The notes: generated by a model from the letters alone, not told the origin. A DNA stretch of 64,000 nt from Pseudomonas sp. 5P_3.1_Bac2 (GCF_025465995.1 NZ_JANLNY010000016.1:43756-107755); one strand, 5' to 3'. Numbered from the stretch's first letter, positions 10,930 to 18,465 are shown. Numbers and translations: made by a program.

Positions 10930-11285
10930 ATGGCAACTCTCGTCAAAACCCCATCAGGAACGTGGAAAGCGGTCATCTAAAAAGTTGGATGGCCGACAGC
11001 TTCCAAAACGTTTCGCACCAAACGCGATACTGAGGATTGGCCACGTCGAACCGAAGACAAGATGGTCAGAGGTGTCTACATCCAGCGCAGCGGATCAAAG
11101 CGGATGACCCTAGAAGCGGCGCTGAAGCGTTATCTGTCGGAGGTCACCCCTACCACAAAGTCTTCTACTCAGAATGGCGAAGCAAGCAAGGCAAAAAGCT
11201 CACTACCGATCTAGGTAAATACTCCCTTGCAGCCCTCTCCAGCGAAATCATCGCAGCCTACCGAGACAAGCGACTGTCTCAGCCC
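10930..11285 (+). pseudogene. Decayed tyrosine-type phage integrase, N-terminal part
   Basis: From ATG 10930 the frame reads MATLVKTPSGTWKAV, a stop (TAA at 10978-10980), then KVGWPTASKTFRTKRDTEDW... and MVRGVYIQRSGS...MTLEAALKRYLSEVTP, the Arm-type N-terminal and core-binding part of Pseudomonas site-specific integrases. A frameshift near 11195 moves the reading into the frame coding LGKYSLAALSSEIIAAYRDKRLS. The similarity then ends abruptly: the whole catalytic domain (R...HxxR...Y) is missing. Sited right behind the tRNA as expected for the island's own integrase; it cannot be active. Confidence 0.8.
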
Positions 11286-11301
11286 GCAGCCCGCGGAAGT
11301 C

Positions 11302-11691
11302 ATGGTGCGTGAAATTCGCACCCTGTTTACGGAAGCTTCTATCCGCAGCTTCCGCGATGACACCCTAACCGATGATCTGACCAAGCTGCACCTACCTCTG
11401 GTTCACCGTAATGAAGTCGTTGCCGCCATCAAGCCTTTAGATTTTGACCAGGCCGAACCAAGCGGAATCCTTGACCACTGTGATCAGTGGCTTATGAAGT
11501 TCGTGAGTGCAGAGCGGGAAGGGGTTATTCAGCTGAAAAACGTGCTCATACCGGTGGCAGAGAACGATTCGCCCCGTCACCGCAAAGCGATGCAGATAGC
11601 TAAGGACAGCATCTAGGAACGCGGCCTGCAGCTGGTCGACTATCAGGGCACCCAGAAAATCGCTGCCTTCGCGCAGAGCTACGCTCAATAG
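11302..11691 (+). pseudogene. Unrecognised gene remnant joined to the integrase remnant
   Basis: An open frame of 104 codons (ATG 11302 to TAG 11614-11616) that continues in the same frame after the stop for another 24 codons (ERGLQLVDYQGTQKIAAF...) to TAG 11689. This looks like one gene broken by a nonsense change. I do not recognise the family: a hydrophilic, probably cytosolic protein without membrane segments. It begins where integrase similarity ends, so a deletion has probably joined two island genes. Followed by a good terminator at 11712. Confidence 0.45.
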
Positions 11692-11711
11692 CCTCAAGCA
11701 GCTTTCCTACT

Positions 11712-11750
11712 AAGCACAAGGCCTGGTGAATCCGGGCCTTGTGCTTTTAT
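11712..11750 (+). terminator. Strong stem-loop terminator
   Basis: AAGCACAAGGCC (11712-11723) pairs with GGCCTTGTGCTT (11735-11746), followed by a T run (TTTTAT). Marks the end of the broken plus-strand gene; the opposite strand carries an A run and is likely less efficient. Confidence 0.8.
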
Positions 11751-11787
11751 TCTTGCATTGCAGCGGCGGGCTATAGGATGGCTACGA

Positions 11788-11807
11788 TTGCAGCATTTCT
11801 AGGCAAC
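11788..11807. repeat. 20-bp direct repeat, left copy, flanking the T6SS cassette
   Basis: TTGCAGCATTTCTAGGCAAC here and TTGCAGCGTTTCTAGGCAAC at 15040-15059 (one mismatch). The two copies bracket the five-gene cassette, and the right copy abuts and overlaps by two bases the right attachment repeat. Confidence 0.75.
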
Positions 11808-11821
11808 AGCCGAGCTCACGA

Positions 11822-12544
11822 TCAGTTATTAAACATCGGCAGATAGCCCAACTCGACGAGCTTGGTGTCGTGCGTTCCGACGATGCGGAAGTGATCGCGG
11901 TTGCGCTCATCCATCACCTGTTCGAAGTTCACCATGATGGTTCCACGCTCTGGTATGTCGATGAGCTCTTTAGCATCTGGAAAGTCGCTGGGTTTCAGCG
12001 TATGGGGGCAGAAACCTATCCAGCCGATGGTTTGCCGGTCTGAGAAGACTTGGCCGTCTAGGTAGTATTTATTAGGCGCTATAACGCCCCAATCAACTTC
12101 CGGCCACATGGTTACCGTCAGCCTGAGCATTTCCACCAGCAACGCACCTGGGTCATCTAGCGCTGAAACCAAAGCGCCGGCATCCTCAAAATCAATGCTA
12201 GATATAGAGGGCATGTCGTGTGCGTAGTAATTAAAGGCCAATCCCCCCTGTAGCGGATCCTCTTGACCATTCCAGAGCGACAGTGACAACCAGGTTGGAT
12301 ATTCGGTATCAAATCCTGTTGCTGCTGCGCGCTCTAGGTTTTTAGCCTCAGCTACCACTTCAGTTTTCAGCGCCTCCTGTAGTGAGGAGCCTTGCAAATA
12401 CCATTTACCGAGAAGTGGGTGTAACCCTCCTAAAGCACTCAGATAACGGTGAACCCTCTCCACCTGCTGGTCACGGGATACTGAAGTAATCGCTTGCTTA
12501 TCAAATCGCATTTTGAACACGAATGAGCGAAAAGGACTTGTCAT
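11822..12544 (-). CDS. tsiT: Imm52-family immunity protein (TsiT-like)
   Basis: 240 residues, no signal peptide, so cytosolic. Sequence and position match the Imm52 family that neutralises Tox-REase-5 nucleases, as TsiT (PA3908) does for TseT in P. aeruginosa. Conserved aromatic and acidic positions include PTWLSLSLWNG, WPEVDWGVIAPNKYYLDG and the IGWIGFCPHTL stretch. Its ATG is 9 bp behind the effector stop, the last gene of the cassette. Together with the effector it forms a toxin/antidote pair that keeps sister cells immune. Confidence 0.85.
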   Translation of the reverse strand: MTSPFRSFVFKMRFDKQAITSVSRDQQVERVHRYLSALGGLHPLLGKWYLQGSSLQEALKTEVVAEAKNLERAAATGFDTEYPTWLSLSLWNGQEDPLQGGLAFNYYAHDMPSISSIDFEDAGALVSALDDPGALLVEMLRLTVTMWPEVDWGVIAPNKYYLDGQVFSDRQTIGWIGFCPHTLKPSDFPDAKELIDIPERGTIMVNFEQVMDERNRDHFRIVGTHDTKLVELGYLPMFNN

Positions 12545-12553
12545 TCTGGCTCC

Positions 12554-13393
12554 TTAGACCGACAGATCTGGATTATCGCGGTAGTAGTCTTCCAGTTCCC
12601 GCTTTTCACGATCACGCTCCTTCAGGTATTCCTCGTGTTCAGAGTTTCCAGGCATGGGGTTCCAAAAAGCTGTCAAATTAGCCAACCCCAATCGTCGGTA
12701 CTGAGCAGAACAATACTCGTAGACAACGCGCTGGAGGAAATGCCACTCGACTCTCACTGGGGGTGTAGGGCTTGCCTTTGCCGAGTGTCGAATTGCTGGG
12801 TCAATGAGATTTTTTTTGACATCAGCCCAAGGCCTGGGCACTCCCAAGAGGGGAACAAACATAAACGCATAGTTAGCCTTAGCCTCAAGTAGGGTGCAGC
12901 GAGGCTCGTCGAACCCATCCCACCAGGTTGCGCTCCAACTCCACTCCAAAGGAAAGGGAAACCCTGTTACCCAGGCTTGATAGCTCGCGGCCTGTTTAGA
13001 CATTGAGTGCCCTTTACCATTGTTAGGGGCCAACATTGTGCCTTCGGCAGGTGGACAATCGACACAGTCCTTATCCTTCTTGCTATCACAGCTGCGCGTA
13101 CGCTCCTGCGTTTGGTCTGCTGTTCGAGTCTGCGGCAACACCTGCGGTCGCGGAAGTGGCCTTGATTGGGGAAGCGTCTCCGGAATGGGGCGCGGTGCAG
13201 GCCGTGCCGGAGGCATTGGCAGTCGTGGGGGCAGTGGACGCGGTAGAGCAAGGCCGGGGCCTAACCGAGGTGTGACTCTAAAGCCCATAGCCGCCCCCGG
13301 AGTTCCCAGTGAATTCCCCGCTGCGCCGATCAATCCGCCCATAACACTTGGGTCCCTATCAGTTTCATTGAGTGTTCCTGAGTTTCCAGACAA
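12554..13393 (-). CDS. tseT: Type VI effector with Tox-REase-5 nuclease domain (TseT-like)
   Basis: 279 residues. The N-terminal third is Gly/Pro-rich (about residues 40-95, many PxPRP repeats), followed by a cysteine cluster (CDSKKDKDCVDC) and a C-terminal restriction-endonuclease-fold toxin: WSWSATWWDGFDEPRC then LLEAKANY gives the D...ExK core expected of a nuclease. Predicted to cut DNA in competitor cells. The longest frame starts at a TTG (13393) inside the preceding gene; an ATG at 13342 with AGGGA nine bases upstream is an equally good start (262 residues). The order PAAR-DUF4123-small-effector-Imm52 equals PA3904-PA3908. Confidence 0.85.
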   Translation of the reverse strand: MSGNSGTLNETDRDPSVMGGLIGAAGNSLGTPGAAMGFRVTPRLGPGLALPRPLPPRLPMPPARPAPRPIPETLPQSRPLPRPQVLPQTRTADQTQERTRSCDSKKDKDCVDCPPAEGTMLAPNNGKGHSMSKQAASYQAWVTGFPFPLEWSWSATWWDGFDEPRCTLLEAKANYAFMFVPLLGVPRPWADVKKNLIDPAIRHSAKASPTPPVRVEWHFLQRVVYEYCSAQYRRLGLANLTAFWNPMPGNSEHEEYLKERDREKRELEDYYRDNPDLSV

Positions 13394-13721
13394 ATTCCAT
13401 GACGTGCTGATAATCCCTGAAGCGCTGCTCTGGTGAGTCAGCGACAGCTCGCTTCATCCAAGACACGAACTCTTTGTCTTGATCAAAATTGGGGAACATA
13501 AGACCGTAACGCATGAAGTCCTCAATCACCTCTGGATCGGTTAGCCCCAACTCTATGGCATGGCGTCGATACCCGGCCAAGTAGTTAATACCCCCCGTCA
13601 AACCAAGTCGGTCATACCAAGCCGGATCTTGTGTACGCAACTCCAGCAACAAGCGCTCAATTGTTTCATCGCTGCGTACTTCATCAAGTTGGGCTACTTG
13701 CTCGCTCGATAGCTCAAACAT
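13365..13721 (-). CDS. Small co-chaperone of the PAAR/effector cassette (co-TecT-like)
   Basis: 118 residues, acidic, with no secretion signal. Rich in short helices (VAQLDEVRSDETIERLLLELR; YLAGYRRHAIELGL). It occupies the place of PA3906, the co-chaperone that binds TecT and helps TseT load on its PAAR tip. Overlaps the DUF4123 gene by 8 bp and the effector frame by up to 29 bp, so it is translationally coupled on both sides. Assigned mainly by position and size. Confidence 0.7.
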   Translation of the reverse strand: MFELSSEQVAQLDEVRSDETIERLLLELRTQDPAWYDRLGLTGGINYLAGYRRHAIELGLTDPEVIEDFMRYGLMFPNFDQDKEFVSWMKRAVADSPEQRFRDYQHVMEFVWKLRNTQ

Positions 13722-14244
13722 TTAGCCCTCCGTGGCTAGCTGCCTCCATGGCCAAATAGCGGGTTCCCAGTGGCTGCCAGACCAACCAATGATTGACTGG
13801 CCCCATCATTTGCTGCCTTTGCTCAACAGTCAGAACGCTATCAAGTGATCTTCGGACAGTAGGGTTGTAATAGCGGAACAGAGATTTTCTGCCATCAGGT
13901 AATCGGGTAAACAGGAGTGACCCAAGATGCTTGACAAGTACATCAAACCCATGCGTGCTCATGAGCCAACATACCCACGGCTCCTTGCGGTCCCGGCTTA
14001 CCAACCAGTTTTGCAAATCACCATCATCTTTCAGGTGAACAAGGGCAGGACCTGCATGCTTAATTGTTTCCAGCTCGGTTCCGGCCAATAACCACTGCCA
14101 CTGGGTTGAGGAGCTATCCAGCCGGTTGCCTAAGGTAAGGTACTTAGCACCATCAACAAGTGCGTAGAGCTGTAAATCCGGGATCTCTGCAAGACGCGCC
14201 CTAACCTCGTCATTAATCCCACGGAAACCATCGGGCAAGCTCAT
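13714..14244 (-). CDS. tecT: DUF4123-family T6SS effector chaperone (TecT-like)
   Basis: 176 residues, DUF4123: N-terminal LQLYALVDGAKY and the family core FDVLVKHLGSLLFTRLPDG..LFRYYNP. DUF4123 proteins are adaptors that load a specific cargo effector onto PAAR or VgrG. Its ATG overlaps the PAAR stop by one base (TAATG), so the two are made in equal amounts. Equivalent to PA3905. Confidence 0.85.
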   Translation of the reverse strand: MSLPDGFRGINDEVRARLAEIPDLQLYALVDGAKYLTLGNRLDSSSTQWQWLLAGTELETIKHAGPALVHLKDDGDLQNWLVSRDRKEPWVCWLMSTHGFDVLVKHLGSLLFTRLPDGRKSLFRYYNPTVRRSLDSVLTVEQRQQMMGPVNHWLVWQPLGTRYLAMEAASHGGLNV

Positions 14245-14648
14245 TAATTCGCACCAAGCGATTCAAGCGGAACAAAAGTTTGATTCCGCTTCGCCGCCAA
14301 AAGCAGGCAGGGAAGACAAAGCTTTGTTCCCAAAGGCAGAGAGAAAGATGAGTAAATAGGGCTTGGCGTATGTGTATTGCCGATGATTACAGTTCCAGAA
14401 CCACCGATTACAACATTTCCATGGTCGCCCACACTTCCAAGGGTGGCGACGGGCAAGCCATTAATGAAGACGTTGGATACGAGATTACCCGTGAGTCCAG
14501 AGCCGCAAGCGGTGGTGTCACCCTGTCTGGCGGCTGGTAGGCCGTCGAACAGGACATCCGGTGAGCCTGTAACGATGGGATTAGTGCCATGCCCAGGAAT
14601 TGGACATGCGGTTGGGTCAGATACCCGAGCAGCAGGTTTTCCTGACAT
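14244..14648 (-). CDS. PAAR-domain spike-tip protein
   Basis: 134 residues. Starts MSGKPAARVSDPTACPIPGHGTNPI and shows the PAAR repeats (GLPAARQGD, INGLPVATLGSVGDHGNVVIGGSGTVIIGN) that form the zinc-binding cone on the VgrG spike. A short C-terminal tail has two cysteines (LCLPCLL). First gene of the cassette; no VgrG, Hcp or structural T6SS gene lies nearby, so it must use an apparatus encoded elsewhere. Confidence 0.9.
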   Translation of the reverse strand: MSGKPAARVSDPTACPIPGHGTNPIVTGSPDVLFDGLPAARQGDTTACGSGLTGNLVSNVFINGLPVATLGSVGDHGNVVIGGSGTVIIGNTHTPSPIYSSFSLPLGTKLCLPCLLLAAKRNQTFVPLESLGAN

Positions 14649-15057
14649 TCTGACGATCCTTGTCTGAACAGATTACAGCTAGTTGTAAAGCAATGTTGGG
14701 CGATACGTCAATCAACTAGGAACTTAGGGTATCCGAACTAAAGCGTTAGGGCCCTAGTTGTAAGCATCCCCCCGTAACTCCCAAGCGCTCCGCGCTCCAA
14801 ATAAATAAGCAGTCATACGTATCAAAAAACTTCCCTACTCACACACTCACCCTTGGCTGTTAAAACGGCAAATAGAGACAAGTTTGGTAGGCAAATGAGA
14901 TCTTAACGGTAAATAGATCGGTACACTGGCGGTACAGTCACCAGCTTTTATAGATTTCGCCTAACTACGTTAAACATCAATAACAGCACTACTTTCAGCT
15001 AACTGTGCCTACGCTAAGCTCCGCCCGATTTCACTAGGCTTGCAGCGTTTCTAGGCA
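14649..15057. other. Intergenic region upstream of the T6SS cassette
   Basis: About 400 bases, visibly more AT-rich than the flanks, with no plausible gene on either strand. It must hold the cassette promoter (reading minus). The right copy of the 20-bp repeat closes it. Confidence 0.6.
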
Positions 15058-15059
15058 AC
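15040..15059. repeat. 20-bp direct repeat, right copy
   Basis: TTGCAGCGTTTCTAGGCAAC, partner of 11788-11807; overlaps the first two bases of the right attachment repeat. Confidence 0.75.
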
Positions 15060-15109
15060 TCATAATCCTTTGGTCCACGGTTCGTGTCCGTGTGGGCCCA
15101 CCATATAAA
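15058..15109. repeat. Right attachment repeat (attR): duplicated tRNA-Ile2 3' half
   Basis: Copy of 10779-10830 with one mismatch at 15085 in the T-loop. It lacks the acceptor 5' strand and D-arm, so it is not a functional tRNA. The chromosomal sequence that originally followed the tRNA resumes here. Confidence 0.88.
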
Positions 15110-15111
15110 TC

Positions 15112-15150
15112 AACGACTTAGCCCAGCCTCCGTGCTGGGCTAAGTCGTTT
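15112..15150 (+). terminator. Probable original tRNA-Ile2 terminator, displaced by the island
   Basis: A perfect 16-bp stem: AACGACTTAGCCCAGC (15112-15127), loop CTCCGT, GCTGGGCTAAGTCGTT (15134-15149). Lies three bases after attR, where a tRNA terminator would be expected, but 4.3 kb from the intact tRNA. Confidence 0.75.
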
Positions 15151-15299
15151 CTGGGTGCGGTGAAAAATCTGCGTCCGTTTCCTTCCTGCGGCAGTGGAAC
15201 TCTAGACGTTTTGCAGTACGCAGATTGAGGCTCAGGTGGCTCCCTGAATAATCCCGGCTCCGCAGAGACCTCCAAAGTCCACTAGGAGGGGCCATGGGT

Positions 15300-15680
15300 A
15301 CCGGCGTTGGCCTGAAGAACTCAAGCTCGGGGTGGTAAAGCAAGTGGCCGCGCTTGGTTTGCCCGCTGCCGCTGTAGCTGCTCGCTAGGATGCATCGCCT
15401 CACAGCCCGTATCTGCGCATCACGCGCTACAGAGCAAGCTGGTTGCGCAGCGTCATCATGAAGACGACCCGCAGCGCGCCGAGTTCAAGCGAGCGGGTTG
15501 CTGGGGAGCGCGACATTCTGGCAAAGGCCGTCGCGTGCTTTGCCAGGGAGCCCGGCGGAGGGAGGTCTTGATCCGTCAGTTGGCGGCGAACGACCCGAGG
15601 CCTTGCCGGGTTCTGAAAGTGCACCCCGGTAGTTACTAAGCCTGCTTGAACCAGCCCAGATCTGCGCGTAACAGGACGAT
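15300..15680 (+). mobile_element. Degenerate IS3-family element (OrfA and start of OrfB)
   Basis: From 15302 the plus strand reads RRWPEELKLGVVKQVAALG, then AAAVAAR, a stop, DASPHSPYLRITRY, and on in the same frame to ERDILAKAVACFARE, the classical beginning, middle and end of IS3-type OrfA. A second frame from about 15568 reads RPCRVLKVHPGSY-stop-ACLNQPRSAR, the start of OrfB. Stops in both frames and loss of the catalytic DDE part show it is dead. It abuts the stop codon of the first steroid-cluster gene. Confidence 0.75.
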
Positions 15681-15682
15681 CA

Positions 15683-16456
15683 CTATTTCGATTGCTGACG
15701 GCGCTGATCATAAAATCGATCGATTGCTGAAATGAATTCTGGGCGCCGAGCACAATCGTTGAAGGCAAGTTGCTCTGCTGCCAACTGCTCGAGCAAACCC
15801 TTCTGCGAAGACGATCGCATCAGGCGCTTTAAATGAGCCAGTGCCACAGCCTCGCGGCCTGCCAGGCGCCGAGCCATCCCCATAACCACCTCGTCCAGTG
15901 TCGCCAAAGGCACCACACGGGTGACCAATCCCATCTGCAATGCCTCCGTGGCAGTGAGCCGCTCGCAGAGCAGCGCAATCTCCAGCGCCCGCCGCAACCC
16001 AACAACACGCGGCAGCGACCAGGAGGCGCCACCATCGCAGCTAGTTCCAATGTCGGTGTAGGCGAAACTGAAGCGGGCATCATCGCTCACCACCACCAGA
16101 TCAGCCGCCAGTAACAAGCTCAGCCCGGCTCCCGCAACCACACCTTGCACACAGGCAATCACGGGTATCGGCATTTCCGTCAGTAAGCGGACGCTCTCGT
16201 GCAGAGGCTCGATCAAGCGATTGGCTACGCCCACGGGATCAGCACGCAAGGCCGCAAGATCGCCACCCGCCATGAAAGCCCTGCCGCTGCCGCCAAGCAC
16301 GATCACACGCACAGTGGTGTCGTCAGCCAGCTTGCGCAGCGCATCACAGAGACTTTGCGCCAGGGTTTCATCCAGGGCGTTGAGCACTTCGGGGCGATTA
16401 AAGTGCAGACGCACCACATCGCCTTGGCGATCGACTAATAAAGATGGCTGAGACAT
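15683..16456 (-). CDS. Enoyl-CoA hydratase/isomerase family protein
   Basis: 257 residues from ATG 16456 (GGAG eleven bases upstream; the TTG at 16465 is too close to it). Crotonase fold: RPEVLNALDETLAQ, oxyanion-hole segment GSGRAFMAGGDLAAL and CVQGVVAGAGLSLLLAADL. One catalytic Glu position is taken by DIGTSCDGGASW, the pattern of isomerase-like members. Second gene behind kshA, with a terminator-like stem between, so possibly partly uncoupled. Likely acts on a CoA ester of steroid side chain or ring remnants; substrate unknown. Confidence 0.82.
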   Translation of the reverse strand: MSQPSLLVDRQGDVVRLHFNRPEVLNALDETLAQSLCDALRKLADDTTVRVIVLGGSGRAFMAGGDLAALRADPVGVANRLIEPLHESVRLLTEMPIPVIACVQGVVAGAGLSLLLAADLVVVSDDARFSFAYTDIGTSCDGGASWSLPRVVGLRRALEIALLCERLTATEALQMGLVTRVVPLATLDEVVMGMARRLAGREAVALAHLKRLMRSSSQKGLLEQLAAEQLAFNDCARRPEFISAIDRFYDQRRQQSK

Positions 16457-16553
16457 GACTAGCAACTCCAGGATTGCCCGATAACATTGAATGCCGAGAT
16501 GCTATGCCATGTGCCGGAGGCCGCCCTCCTCCGTTCGAACTACAGCCAGAAAT

Positions 16554-16582
16554 GACAAGGCCGGCACATGGCCGGCCTTGTC
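16554..16582 (-). terminator. Stem-loop behind kshA
   Basis: GACAAGGCCGGC (16554-16565) and GCCGGCCTTGTC (16571-16582), a perfect 12-bp stem 15 bases past the kshA stop; on the minus strand it is followed by ATTTCT. Confidence 0.65.
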
Positions 16583-16596
16583 AGGTCGTCTAAAGG

Positions 16597-17643
16597 TTAA
16601 GGTTTGCTCAGAGCCACGGTGACGATCTCGCGGCGCTCTGCCATGCTCGCCGGCACCTGATCCTCGTTCATGAAGAACTGCTGGTACCATTCGCGCAGTT
16701 GATAAACCGGCCCATCTGTTTCAGCCAATACCGGCTTGTCGATGCGGATCTTGTTCTTCCAGATGATCACATCCTGATAGAAGGAATTACGGTTGCCGAC
16801 CACATAGTCCAACGCAATCTGGCGAGTCTGCTCGTCGCTCATACCGGCTACGCGCTTGACCATGCAACCGAAGCGCAGATCGAAGCTGTTCGGCGTCACC
16901 GGCACATGGCTGTTGAGCAGAATGGCATGGACCTCGACTCCGCCGAAGTTGGAATTGATGCGCGTAAAGTGAGTCGCCGGACCATAGTAGGCGGAGTCTG
17001 CCGCCAGGCCGCCGCCAAGGTGCTCGGAGTCGCCACGGAAGATCTGATGACCGATGTGCCCCTCGAAGATGTTCGAGAAGTAGCTGGTCGGAGTACCGTG
17101 CACCGGGCCGAAGTGGTGAGCATCGACCAGGTTATCGACCAACTCGCGCGGGTTGGTGTCGATGCGCATGATGTCGATGTTCCACTCATGGATCCATTCA
17201 TCGCTGTCCATTTCCGGCAGGTGCGGAATGACAACGCCCTCACGCGGCGGATTGCCCTCGGGGTTGTTCCACACAAACAGCAGGTTGTTCTCTTCGCAGG
17301 TGAGCCACTTCTTGGTTTTGGCCTTCGGCGGGATGCGCTTGCAGTAAGGCACTTCTACACACTTTCCACCAGCGTCGTACTTCCAATGGTGGAAGGGGCA
17401 AACCACGCGATCATCTTCGACGGTACCGTGAGAGAGATCGGCCCCCATGTGCGGGCAGAACGCATCGAGAATATTGATCTTGCCATCGCTGGTCGCAAAG
17501 GCCACCAGACGGGTGCCAAATATGTCCAGCGTGTGCGGTTTGCCGTCGCGGTACTGATCTGCATCGCCAAGGCAGTGCCAACCACGCGCGTAGCGGTGTG
17601 ACTCCAGAGCGTTTTCAACCTTGATCTCAGCGAGTTGCGTCAT
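16597..17643 (-). CDS. kshA: 3-Ketosteroid 9-alpha-monooxygenase, oxygenase component
   Basis: 348 residues from ATG 17643 (AGAGGAAC in front; the frame runs 13 codons further without support). Rieske [2Fe-2S] site CPHMGADLSHG ... CPFHHW at about residues 65-90 and mononuclear iron site NLVDAHHFGPVHG at about 175-190. Hydroxylates C9 of androstenedione/androstadienedione, which with delta-1 dehydrogenation breaks ring B. Its reductase kshB lies 36 kb away at 53.2-54.3 kb; both follow copies of the same operator. Could in principle be another Rieske oxygenase, but the cluster context is decisive. Confidence 0.88.
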   Translation of the reverse strand: MTQLAEIKVENALESHRYARGWHCLGDADQYRDGKPHTLDIFGTRLVAFATSDGKINILDAFCPHMGADLSHGTVEDDRVVCPFHHWKYDAGGKCVEVPYCKRIPPKAKTKKWLTCEENNLLFVWNNPEGNPPREGVVIPHLPEMDSDEWIHEWNIDIMRIDTNPRELVDNLVDAHHFGPVHGTPTSYFSNIFEGHIGHQIFRGDSEHLGGGLAADSAYYGPATHFTRINSNFGGVEVHAILLNSHVPVTPNSFDLRFGCMVKRVAGMSDEQTRQIALDYVVGNRNSFYQDVIIWKNKIRIDKPVLAETDGPVYQLREWYQQFFMNEDQVPASMAERREIVTVALSKP

Positions 17644-17753
17644 AGTTATTGTTCCTCTCAAGACACTCACAGAATGGGTCACTCGCTCTGAATTCCCCTA
17701 CAGAGTACAAGTGATCTTTACTTGGGCATCTTCTATCAAGGTCCACCGCTACT

Positions 17754-17772
17754 CATCCTCTGCTTGGACTAG
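17754..17772 (-). promoter_or_regulatory. Candidate steroid-regulon operator (kshA)
   Basis: CATCCTCTGCTTGGACTAG, 110 bases before kshA; differs from the consensus CATCGTCCAAACGGACTAG mainly in the spacer. Confidence 0.6.
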
Positions 17773-17787
17773 TACAAATAAGAACAC

Positions 17788-18360
17788 TTAGCATCGTGGC
17801 GATGGGCAGCTGCTCACGTCCAGGCACAACGGCGCAAATGCCAACAACCGCTGCGCCCATTCCGCCTCCGGAGGGTTTTCCAGGCAGAGAAGCGCCGTAT
17901 AGGGGAAGGCCTCGCAGAAAAACGGTGTGAGCTCATACAGGGCGGCGGCGCGGCACTCGGCATCCGCCTCCAACACCTGCAGCAACTGCTCTGTCGCTAC
18001 CTGACCAGCGAACAACCACAGCTGCCGGCTGCGCGGCGCCACCTGCTCAGGCGCCCGCCCCCACTTCAGTTGGGCCTGTGCGGTGCGGGTGAAATCGCGC
18101 TGCATGAAATTGCTTTCGTCGCGCGCCAAGGCCGGGCCAGCCTCGGACAGGAACACCTGGGCCAAATCGAAATCGTCGGGGTAGTCGAACTCGCTGAGAC
18201 AGTCGCAGCCAGCCTGTGCACAGTCGGCCGGGTAGTTGCGCTGGTACAGGCTGGGCGGGAAGAACTGCAGGGCCAACGGTGCATGCCGCTGCTCGTAGTA
18301 GTCACGAAACTCGGCAGCACTGAGGTCTGCGCGCCGGCGAATCAGGCTGAGGTATTTCAT
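17788..18360 (-). CDS. EthD-domain protein
   Basis: 190 residues from ATG 18360 (AGGAC in front; upstream in-frame codons have no family similarity). N-terminal MKYLSLIRRRADLSAAEFRDYYEQRHAPLALQF is the EthD/ferredoxin-like fold with the conserved Tyr-His-Pro region. Such small proteins accompany oxidative catabolic operons but their reaction is mostly unknown. Follows the DUF1329 gene after a strong stem-loop. Function in steroid use is inferred from position only. Confidence 0.72.
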   Translation of the reverse strand: MKYLSLIRRRADLSAAEFRDYYEQRHAPLALQFFPPSLYQRNYPADCAQAGCDCLSEFDYPDDFDLAQVFLSEAGPALARDESNFMQRDFTRTAQAQLKWGRAPEQVAPRSRQLWLFAGQVATEQLLQVLEADAECRAAALYELTPFFCEAFPYTALLCLENPPEAEWAQRLLAFAPLCLDVSSCPSPRC

Positions 18361-18383
18361 AAGATTGTCCTGTCGGCTGACCA

Positions 18384-18417
18384 TAAAAAACGGCCGTAAC
18401 CCGGGGGTAGCGGCCGC
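18384..18417 (-). terminator. Terminator behind the DUF1329 gene
   Basis: On the minus strand CGGCCG-CTACCCCCGGGTTA-CGGCCG followed by TTTTTTA; 50 bases after the DUF1329 stop and 24 before the EthD start. Confidence 0.75.
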
Positions 18418-18465
18418 TGGAAACACTGCAGAAACCCGCGACCTAAGCCACGGGCTGGATCGCAC

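Noticed and set aside
10767..11107. Short open frames running across the tRNA and the integrase remnant
   Set aside because: They start inside the tRNA or use frames without similarity; the integrase reading in the frame of ATG 10930 explains the region.
15058..15109. A second tRNA gene
   Set aside because: Only the 3' half is present and no 5' acceptor strand precedes it; it is the right attachment repeat.
15060..15768. Minus-strand open frames of 71-113 codons in the IS3 remnant
   Set aside because: They are antisense to recognisable OrfA/OrfB remains and have no ribosome sites or motifs.
16584..16602. A further operator copy before the 16456 crotonase (GGTCGTCTAAAGGTTAAGG)
   Set aside because: Only the TCGTC half fits, the right half needs a gap, and it overlaps the kshA stop codon; too weak to count.
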